Assembly: GCA_026545225.1 (NCBI GenBank)
Contig: CM048849.1
Location: forward strand, 52,150,836-52,214,835
Origin: Cornus controversa
Lineage: Eukaryota > Streptophyta > Magnoliopsida > Cornales > Cornaceae
Direction: 5' to 3'
DNA length: 64,000 nt
In this document: piece by piece, positions 51,261-64,000 of the stretch
How the letters are laid out: each line of letters opens with the position of its first letter
How positions within the stretch are numbered: the stretch's first letter is position 1
Translations under genes and position numbers: made by a program
The notes under the pieces: generated by a model
Database searches by the model: none
What the model was told of the DNA's origin: nothing
Seen by the model: the letters and a program-made list of their open reading frames with translations, nothing else

Positions 51261-54200
51261 AAATTAGTCCAGATTTCTCCAGTAGTCCATAATTTTAATG
51301 TTAAAGTACAAACATACACTTGACATGAAATAGAACTATTCACAAGTAAGGTTTTCTTCGGGACTTTGGGTGATCATTAAAACTTATAGACTTAATATTC
51401 TCTATTTTCCCTAATTTGGGGACTCACACATGACTTAATAATATTATTCCTTCCAATTAGAATTCGGAAAGAAAACAAAATTGTATATTTCAATTAGAAA
51501 AAAATATTCAAAATTTTAAACAAGTGCGTCAATGTTTGGTTAATACCTATGATAGTGTGAATCATCTAATTTTAATTTTATAAAATTATATACTTTTATT
51601 GTATTTTGGGTTCCTTGGGTTAGTAAAATCTTTACTCAAATTCGGTTCAAAATAAATTCGAGCTCTAAAGTTTGAACCCAGTCTCAATCCCATGGTCTCA
51701 AGTACATTGCCTACACTCATAAAATCTTCAGGCAGGAATCTCGAGTTAGGCCCACCCAAGTTCCACCTCTAATTTGTTCTTCCTTTTCTTTTTTTTCAAA
51801 AAAAGTCGAACAAGTATATAGATATAGGTAATTACGGAGTATGGGACATATGCCAAAAAGAAGCCCATGAATATGTTCTATTCAATTTTGATTGCTAATT
51901 GTTTTATCAATCAGACATTTTATTCCAACCAAGATATGTTTGTGTTCGATCAATTAATCGACCAGGTTGGCCAATTATATTGTTAGCGTGTGTGCGGGCA
52001 TGTCAGAGCCGTGAAATCGGCTGAAGAGAAAATAAGTTGATCGAATAAAGTCTTTTGAAGAAAATATAAGATCAGGTGATTAGCTAGGGAGAGAGTACCA
52101 AACTCCTACTGAGTTCTTTTTTGCCTTAATAGACATTAGTTTTGCGCAAAAAAAATTGCGAGATTAAATCCTAGGAAGGAAGGAGATGTAGATAGACAGA
52201 CTGATTAGATGAAGTAGGGAGCAAGCAAGTAGGAGGGAATGAGAGATAGGCCTATAATTTGTGAGAATATTGGAAGAGATAAATTTGCACTTGTGAAAAG
52301 TTTTGTTGGGTGGTTGTAGAACCCTAAACAGAGAGTCCTCTACATTTATTTATAGAAAATCCAATAATTAACTCCCTAAATCTATGTTACAAGAGAATAA
52401 TGAAATAAACAAAACATATCTTAATCCACAATGTCTTCAAAGCCCCCATCCCTTTAGCGTATTATCCCAAGCTTATAGATTCCAAGTCATACTCAACCTC
52501 ATTTTCATGTAATCTGTTGCAGCCTTCTTTGTATAGAGTCCATGGTGTATCAGAGTGCAACATAATCCAGGTTTGTAGGAGTTCACCCGTATACCCAATA
52601 AATATATATAAATATCAATTATTTTATCCCTATCAGCTTTTAGAGTTTTCATTTTTATGGACTCTTGTTAGAGAACAACTTCACATGAATATATATATAT
52701 TCATGTGTCCCATTCTTAATTATCTTTAAGAGTCCATTTCCAAATATCCTCTATATTCCTTTGAAAGAGTTCCAACTGAAGTCATACACTTGAGTATATC
52801 AACTTATACGTATAACATAATATTAGAATTAATATTCACATGTCAAACTTTGAATCCCTTCAACTATCACTAAAGTGGTAGCCACTTGATGCCACTTTTG
52901 GTGTCATCAGTTTGTTATAGCAATTTTTTGTGACAAACTTCGCCAACCTAACAACTTTATACCTAATAAAAGATGTACAAAGTGAAGACAACTATTCAAG
53001 GCATGATTCCAAATTAAAGGCGAAATATCAGAAGTAGTTTATAAAAGAGTAGAGAAACAGAAAAAAAAGGGAAAATAAAGTATAAGAAGTTGGGAAAATA
53101 ATTTTTTCTAAATGCCCATTGGAGATATATGGTAGAGGGGCCTTTATTAATTTATAAGCAATTAGAATGTAATCTGTTTAAATATAATTGATATAGAAAT
53201 TAAAAGTGAATAAAATTCACAGTTGGGATTTGTAATCCGTTTTGTGAGCTGTGGAGCTCTCTTGGTTCGCATATGGCATCATGTCTAACCCTCTAGAGAC
53301 CAAATGAGCAATATTTTACATATAGTTGTTTTTTTAATAATTGAAACCCATGTGATAACCAATTTTTCTATTGGGTTTATGTTTGTTAGTGGGTCAACTA
53401 TAATTTGTGTCACCACCACAAACAAGAGAAACAAACCACCAGAACAAACAACCAAAAATAAACACAATTTGTGCCGACCCAATGTGTTTTCAGGTTGTTT
53501 CCTTCTGTTGGCTGGATAATAATTAGATCCTTTTGGGTTGGGCCTATTTTTATTGTCAAGGTCAACCATTTTTTTTCTCCTTACCTTAGTCATGTTGGGC
53601 AACATTATGCATGAGGCTTTACTCAAAAATAAATAAATAACTGCATGAGATAAAGAGGATGATCAAAATTGTCATGAAATGTTATTAGAAACGATCTTAA
53701 AAAATTAAGGGTCTGGTTCAGTTTCTGAGAACAATTTTTTATTTTTGAGAATTGAAAAATTAGAAAAATGTATAAAAACATGTTTGGGCGAAAGTTTTAA
53801 ACCCTGCTATAAAAAAGGCCGTTGTCTTTTATAGTTTTCTGAAAGAACAAAAATATTTTCTGAGGTCTTGAAAATTATGTTTAAAAAAAATTTGAACTAA
53901 GCAGGCATGTTTGTGCCCCGGTCTTTTTTGCTTAACTCTTTCAACTCAAGTTGATTAAATAAAGTATTTTTCAACTATTTTTGATTGGTTGTTTGGACAT
54001 TGTTTACTCTAAGGCCATATGCTTGGTTAAATAACATATTGTCACATCTTTTAGGTCTCAGCATAGGCTAGGCTAACCTAATTTCTCGGATAGTAAAAGA
54101 ACTATTATATAGGTTTGCTTTTCTCTCTTAGGAAGAGGTCTGTGATTTGTTGCAAACTTTGTACTCTTGTTCTTAATTTTGGTTTTATAAAATTTAACTC

Positions 54201-54509
54201 ATCTACTGGAAAATATTCAAAAAAAAAAAAAAGGAAACTCGTTGGACCAAAAAGTGAGAGAGCCTGAAATTACACTATTTTCATTAAGCTTCAATTATTA
54301 TGGGCTTCAAGGGTCCAATCCTCAGGAGTCTTCCGTGAGGTTGCAATTAGCTTTTCCTGGCAATGAGTGATTGTAAACCAAATTTGATTCTGAAGTCCTG
54401 AATATTGAGTAATTGTGTCTTTAGATAATAACAAATCTCAATTTCTGAATATATGAGAAATCGGTGTACAAGCTAGGTTTTCCCTATTTTTGTACTTGGC
54501 CAATATAAA
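51261..54509. other. Intergenic DNA between the duplication's left copy and GLR-C
   Basis: About 3.2 kb of AT-rich DNA. I see no recognisable exon; the longest frame (53285-53626, minus) matches no family I know and looks like chance. Confidence 0.5.
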
Positions 54510-58242
<3,733 letters not shown>

Positions 58243-58261
58243 TTTTTGCTTTAAAATATGT

Positions 58262-58887
58262 AGTGGCACAATCTTAATTATTTCTTATTGTTCTAAATAA
58301 ACTCATAATATATACACTTGGATGGACACAGTTAGAGAGAGATGTGATGGGAAATTTTGGCCCACGGTCCAAGCATAGGACTGACTTTCATGGGTTGAAA
58401 ACTCATGGGATGGAAAAAGCCGAATAAAAATCTGGTCTCACTTCATTTGATTTGGAAAGTAAATCATACGCTTATATAGTATATTCTAAAAAATAAACGC
58501 AATAGGTCCCAGAAGATTCCGTGTTAACCAATCAAAGCAATCATTTCGTGGAGTATTTTTCTATATAACAGGAATTATTAGTTCGTCATTTGTGACCCTC
58601 AACAAACTCATTACCAACTCGGTCTCGTGTATATTTCAGTAAGTATATATGTGATTTTTTTTTTCTTTCCAAAGTGTATATATATATATATATATGAAAA
58701 ATGTTATATATCTTGAATAAATATTTCAAATCTATATATATTAGACCACCGGAATTCTGTGTATAGGAAAATTCTACAAATATTAACTTGCCATTTAATT
58801 TTTTCTCCTAAAATAATGCACTATGTCACATGCCACATAGATTCGAGATATATATTTCGAGATATTTATTCAAGATGACTAGCATTG

Positions 58888-58921
<34 letters not shown>

Positions 58922-59630
58922 ATGTTACACGTCTCGAATAAATATTCTGAAAAATATCTTGAAAAGAAAAATAGTACATATTCCGAATAAATATTCGAAA
59001 TATTTCTTGAATCTATCTGGCATGAGATATGGTGGTTAGTTGATATAAAAATAGACATCAACATGTATATTAGATCATCGAGACTCCATGTATGTGGAGA
59101 ATTCTACCAATACTAATTCACCATTTAATTTTATTTTCTAAAATAATTCGTTATGTCACCTATTACATAGATTCAAAATATATTTCGAGATATTTATTAA
59201 AAACATGTAGCATTGCTTAATTATTTCATATTGTTCTAAATAAACTCATAATATATGGACTTGGATGGACACAGTTACAGAGAATATGTGATGGGAAATT
59301 TTGGCCCACGGTCTTCATGGGTCGAAAACTCGTGGGATGGAAAAGCCAAATAAAAATCTGGTCTCACTTCATTTGATTTGGAAAGTAAATCATACGCTTA
59401 TATAGTAGTATATACAGCAGAGAATCGGATTCAGAATATTCTTTAAAAAAAAACGCAATAGGTCCCAGTAGATTCCGTGTTAACCAATCAAAGCAATCAT
59501 TTCATGGAGTATTTTTCTATATAACAGGAATTATTAGTTCGTCATTTGTGACTCTCAACAAACTCATTACCAACTCGGTCTCCTGTATATTTCACGAAGT
59601 ATATATGTGAATTTTTTTTTCTTTCCAAAG
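58262..59630. repeat. Tandem duplication of the GLR-C upstream region
   Basis: About 400 bp starting at 58262 (TTATTTCTTATTGTTCTAAATAAACTC, with GATGGGAAATTTTGGCCCAC and AACCAATCAAAGCAATCATTTC) recurs at 59211-59630, period about 950 bp. A more diverged version is at 48900-49230. The first copy starts 20 bp upstream of the GLR-C ATG, so it should hold the core promoter; the second may be a duplicated upstream control region. A CCAAT motif (AACCAATCAAAG) is kept in all three. Confidence 0.85.
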
Positions 59631-60063
59631 TGTGTATATATATATATATATGAAAAATGCTATATGTTTCGAATAAATATCTCAAATTTATGTGGCATGT
59701 ATATTAGATTACCGAAACTTCGTGTATAGGAGAATTCTACAAATACTAACTTACCATTTAATTTTTTATCTTCAAATAATGCGTTATGTCACATGCCACA
59801 TAGATTCGAGAGCAATGTTACATGCTCCGAATAAATATGCCGAAATATATCTTGAATCTATCTAAAAGGAGATATGGTGTTTATTTAATCTAAAAATAGA
59901 CATCAACATGTATATTAGATCACTGGGACTCTATGTATGGAGAGAACCCTACCAATACTAATTCACCATTTTATTTTATCTTCTAAAATAATGCGCTATG
60001 TCACCTACCACATAGATTCGAAATATATTTCAAAATATTTATTGGAGACGTGTAGCATTGCTC
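58700..60063. mobile_element. Cluster of related MITEs
   Basis: At least three or four copies of a short element with ends resembling GAGCAATGYTACAYGYCTCGAATAAATAT occur at about 58700-58887, 58918-59218, about 59655-59815 and 59810-60063, separated by the promoter duplicate. Each has an inner inverted pair around GAATCTATGTGGCAT / CACATAGATTCGA. The last copy (254 bp) has near-perfect ends (59810 GAGCAATG and 60063 CATTGCTC). It is the same family as the MITE at 49312-49507. Copies abut or overlap, so some are nested. Confidence 0.75.
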
Positions 60064-60098
60064 ATTTAAAAATAGACATCAACATATATATACCATCG

Positions 60099-60133
<35 letters not shown>

Positions 60134-60337
60134 TTAACATTCAACTTTTTTAAAAGTATAATTCATGAAAAAAGTATATAAAATCCGAAAATAGTTGCTT
60201 ATTATATATCTATCTATTATTTTGCCTTTGAAAGAATATGTCTTCTAGAATACGTTTCCCATGCTTCCTTGGAACTGGGATTGGAGTGTAGATTCAAATT
60301 CTTCTGTTGGACGCGTGTTTGAACACAAGAAGCCTAT

Positions 60338-60368
<31 letters not shown>

Positions 60369-61427
60369 TTCATTCAGTGACTGACCTTCACCTCTTAGCC
60401 AAGAAATTATAGTAGGATGAAAAATCAACAAAAGAATCCAAACCTTTGATCTTGAATTGGTATGTGTACGTATAATTAGTCTTTGATAGCGTTGCAGAAT
60501 TAATTCCGGAGAACTGGTCAATTGGCGCCAAGTTCGTTCGTACCATCAATGTGATGGAGATTGGAGAATGTAAAACCTAATAGTTACATGCATCCACCTT
60601 ATATAACACGTACTTCAGTGCTTTGAATATTTCATTCCAACGTCTTTGTGAATTTCAAGTTTTCTTTGCAAGTACTCCAAGTGGTCACCAAACCGTTATA
60701 CGTCCCAAGTCCCAATCATTATTGCAGACCGTTACAATAGTGAAGGAGAATTGACATTTTTTGTGGACCATTGAAAATTATGCTGATACTCCCTATTCTT
60801 TTGTGGACCATTGAAAATTAACCCTTTTGTATGGATCAAAATGACTTTGGGTCATTTTTAAATCCATTAATCGTCTCAGGATCTAAATGGGCTATCTTGA
60901 TTTTTTTTTTTTGTCACTAAAGATTATTTTATCATTTTACAACCAATGTTTATTTTATTTTCATTTATTTATGACTAAAATGGTAGATTAGATGTATGTT
61001 CACAACATGCAGGAGGCTTCTTTTGTAATTAACCATTTTTCTTTTATCAAATAAAACAAATAATGAACAGAACAAGTACAGTGATGTTTCAAGTGGATTG
61101 TAGAAGGTAGAGAATTAAGCTAATTAGGAATACAAGATGAAAAATAGTAGTATGATTCTGGCCATCGGGTGAAAATTAGTATTCTCATATGTGCAAGGGA
61201 ATATAAGGAGACTATGTCCATGTTTCTTATACTTCCAACTCCACTTAAATATTCATGGGCCATGAATTATCATAGTTCGAGAGATTTCAAAGCAGAGAGT
61301 TTACTATTGATTGTATAAATGATGATAATTCTCAATTTTAATGTGATTTTTTGGGAGCCATAAGGCCATATGTACAAAAGCACAATACTTATATACTGAT
61401 TGGTGGGTATGTGTTCTCTTGTTACCG

Positions 61428-61607
61428 TTGATGTGGTCCAATCACAAATACACACATTTTCTTTAATTGCAAAATCTGAAAAATAATAAATAAAGAAAAT
61501 AAACGTGAACAGTATACAAGAAAGGATATTTTGGTCAGACCATATAATATACTTTCCTTATTTTATAATTAAAGGAGATGCATGCATTTGTGATTGGACC
61601 ACATCAA
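61428..61607. repeat. Long inverted repeat (hairpin), possible MITE
   Basis: The arms, 61428-61475 and 61560-61607, pair over 48 bp with 7 mismatches by my alignment. The outermost 22 bases (TTGATGTGGTCCAATCAC...) are perfectly complementary. The loop is about 84 bp. No clear target duplication was found. It may be a MITE or a small-RNA-producing hairpin. Confidence 0.75.
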
Positions 61608-61824
61608 TAATTAGGAGGGAGCACCTACTCATCGGACAATAAGTAAGTACTTTCCATGTACAAAATGTTGTCAAATAATTCAAACGCGCCTTACCGACCA
61701 TCCCACCACTCAATTGTGTCATTATTAGCATTATAGAGAAAAACTTTTAATGTAAAGACCTTAGTTGAGGGCATGAAGGTGAGCGGGTATGAACCACTGT
61801 TGAGCTACTATATTAAGGGCTAAA

Positions 61825-62016
61825 GGGCTCACGATTTCACATCACCTGGGTGTAGGAAGGGGATATGCTGTATGTACGTGTATGATTCCATCTCTAATTG
61901 GCATGAGATGTTTTGGAGATAAACCCAAGAACAAAATTGTGCAGGCTCAAAATCAAAGCGAACAATATCATACAATGTGGTGGAGTTAGTGGGTTGTTAC
62001 AAGTGGTATCAAAACC
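61825..62016 (+). mobile_element. TRIM-like LTR relic with primer-binding site
   Basis: Contains a decayed CACATCACCTGGG opening, AATTGGCATGAGATGTTTTGG, CAAAGCGAACAATATCATAC and GTGGAG, then GTTACA followed by TGGTATCAAAACC (62004-62016), a mutated version of the initiator tRNA-Met binding site. The order recalls plant TRIM LTRs whose ends read '...GCGGACAATATCGTGC...GTTACA' before the primer site. The second LTR was not found. Confidence 0.45.
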
Positions 62017-62753
62017 AAACTCAGCCGAAAATATGTCAACAAGAACGTTGTGAAATACCCCCCAGAAAATTTCGTGCATGAGGTGGCCAGTCTCATACAC
62101 AAAACCTGAGGAATATTAACCACTGATAGCAACAAGCATAGATGCAAAAGACAGAAATAGAATAATTGCTAAAAGCTGAACAGAAATCCCATTGAATTGA
62201 AATAATTGATAAATAAATAATTAAATTCTGGTAATACAATTTGGAAGTCCCGTAACCCAAGGACCCCTTAACCAGAAAGAATAAAAGTTTAACACTTAAA
62301 TTGAAATCCAAAACCAAAACCTCTAAATGAGTTCATAGTTTTACTCCTGAAGAAAAAGTAGATTCCTACCCTGAGACTGGTGAGAGTAGATGTCTGTCAC
62401 AGCCCAACCCTAGTACTCTATCCTCGCGAGAAAAACTGCTTGGGACCTGAAATATCAACAAAGTGGGTTAAACCCACGAGCAAGTTCTATCTACTACATC
62501 CCAATCAGAGAATCAATATACATACCCTCAATGTGAGGGACACAAGAGATAAATATACGTGCAACCCCTCAGATTATTCCTTATTCAGTTCATACTTTTA
62601 AATATACAAATCATCTCATATATTTCCTCAACAACCCTTACAATGTAAAAACGATCCCCTTCTTTACGTTCACAAATAAAGATACATATGTATGCATTTT
62701 ATTAAATCTATGCAATCATGATATGTCCATTATAATGCATGCATACATTAATA

Positions 62754-62940
62754 GGTATGGGCGATCCTGACACGCCGGACAATTCTTACATGCCAAATAA
62801 AAATATAGATACCTTATTAGGTATGGGCGATCCTGACACGCCGGGCAATCCTTACATGCCAAATAAAAAGTATATAGATACCTTATTAGGTATGGGCGAT
62901 CCTGACACGCCGTACAATCGTTACATGCCAAATAAAATAC
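62754..62940. repeat. Three-copy tandem repeat, period 66-69 bp
   Basis: GGTATGGGCGATCCTGACAC begins at 62754, 62820 and 62889, each followed by ACATGCCAAATAAAA. The units stay open on both strands (short 24-residue repeats), but there is no sign of a gene. Confidence 0.9.
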
Positions 62941-63255
62941 AAATGCATTCCCAATATAAAATAATAAATAAACAAGATGCATTATGATTTTTAATTTGCA
63001 CAGACTACCAATTTGAATTATCTGTTATGCAATTATCACCATATGACAAATCATTCACAAGTGAACCTTAATCAAGTATCCCATGTGCATTTATATATAA
63101 AATAAACACAGTCGATTAAATCAAAATAACTTAACATCCATTAGAGGAAACAATTCCCCAAACCAACCTCCAATGCACTCAAATCTCCGAGGGAATCTAA
63201 ACTTACTCATATCTAGGTTTCTGGGCCTATTTCACTTCTAAGAACACTAAGAAAA

Positions 63256-63800
63256 TATTTTGGAATTTTCTGAAATAAAATTTTTTTTTTTAATAAACCA
63301 AAGAAGGTGAAAATCCAACTTTTAGGCACTTTAAAAAAATAATTGAACACCTAGGGAAGCTCATTTCGAGATGAAAATTTAAACCCAAGGTCATTTAATC
63401 TCTAAACAGTTACAGAAAAATTTTGGAAATTTTTGGAATTTCGGAAGTATTTTCTAAAATTACAGAAAGTGAAAAACTCAGCTTTTGGACACTTTAAAAT
63501 TCAATTGAACAACAAGGAAAGATCATTTTGAGTTGAAACTTTAAACCCAAGTGTATTTAACCTCCAGAGAGTTACAGTAAAAATTTGAGAATTTTTTGGA
63601 GTTGTAAAAGTATTTTCTAAAATTACAAAAAGTGAAAAAGACAGCTTTTGAGTACTTTTAAAAATTAATTGGACAACAAGGAAAAAATTTTTTGAGTTGA
63701 AAATTTAAAATTAAGTGTATTTAACATCCAATATCATACAGTAAAATTTTCAAAATTTTTGGAATCATGAAAGTATTTTTAAAAAATAATTTTTCAAATT
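63256..63800. repeat. About 162-bp satellite-like tandem repeat, three or more copies
   Basis: The block CTTTTGGACACTTTAAAA ... TTTAAACCCAAGTG ... TTACAGTAAAAATTT ... AAGTATTTTCTAAAATTACA recurs at about 63319, 63482 and 63643 with 75-85% similarity by eye. It leads into unrelated GC-rich DNA at the right edge. It may be the untranslated part of a retrotransposon running off the window. Confidence 0.75.
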
Positions 63801-63971
63801 TTCAAGTTTTTCCAAAAATTTCAAAAATTCAAAAAAAAATATCAAAACATATCGGAATGGGCCCAAAGTGGACCCAGTGGTGGGCCCCCGTGAGTGGGGC
63901 CCAAAAACACTTTTCCCGACGCCGGCCCCACCCGCCGGCACGAGCCGGCCAGGAGCGTGGGGAAGCGCCCA

Positions 63972-63995
63972 GCGCTGGGGTTTCTTCCCCAGCGC
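63972..63995. repeat. GC-rich perfect hairpin at right edge
   Basis: GCGCTGGGG (63972-63980), a TTTCTT loop, and CCCCAGCGC (63987-63995) form a perfect 9-bp stem. It lies in an abrupt GC-rich tract (63850-64000), unlike the AT-rich surroundings. Confidence 0.8.
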
Positions 63996-64000
63996 GTCCA

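Noticed and set aside
53285-53626. 113-codon minus-strand frame with a hydrophobic stretch
   Set aside because: No family match, no upstream promoter or splice context; probably chance.
62716-62987. Repetitive 82-88 codon frames on both strands
   Set aside because: Both derive from the same 66-69 bp tandem repeat, whose unit length is close to a multiple of three; no evidence of a gene.

Overview
The window is nuclear DNA from a flowering plant, probably a eudicot; I cannot name the species. It has intron-rich genes with GT-AG splicing, AT-rich intergenic DNA, many AT and CT microsatellites, and nested transposable elements of nearly every plant class (Ty3/gypsy-type LTR element, Ty1/copia relic, RTE-clade LINEs, a SINE, hAT-, Mutator- and Harbinger-type DNA elements). 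Every gene model below was assembled by joining exons by eye.

Left part (1-28 kb, plus strand): the last three exons of an ATP11/ATPAF1 gene (mitochondrial F1-ATPase assembly chaperone), followed by a complete 16-exon API5 gene (apoptosis inhibitor 5, 564 aa). API5 spans 24.3 kb because its introns hold a 1.6 kb non-autonomous hAT element, an antisense RTE LINE with a solo LTR nested in it, and a 5.1 kb LTR retrotransposon. That retrotransposon has two LTRs that look identical, a perfect 5-bp target duplication, and a 694-codon open frame joining a captured, intron-free fragment of the cohesin cofactor PDS5 to a piece of retrotransposon integrase.

Right part (29.8-61 kb, minus strand): a tandem cluster of plant glutamate receptor-like (GLR) ligand-gated channel genes. 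GLR-C (886 aa) has the full architecture. GLR-A (509 aa) and GLR-B (481 aa) keep intact frames, splice sites, signal peptide, S1, pore, S2 and M4, but lack the roughly 400-residue amino-terminal (LIVBP-like) domain; the signal peptide joins S1 inside one exon. A one-exon GLR pseudogene interrupted by a tRNA-type SINE and a second, nearly erased GLR relic lie between them. The relic belongs to a segmental duplication (about 47.7-51.3 kb against 54.8-61.1 kb). Two MITEs present in one copy have recognisable empty sites in the other, which fixes their ends and target duplications.

The rest is decayed repeats: a Ty1/copia relic (40.4-43.1 kb), a 72-bp minisatellite (35.9-36.2 kb), a MITE cluster (58.7-60.1 kb), a long hairpin (61.4-61.6 kb), a TRIM-like LTR relic (61.8-62.0 kb), and two tandem-repeat blocks leading into GC-rich DNA at the right edge. 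The most notable observations are the ATD-less GLR pair and the PDS5-carrying retrotransposon.
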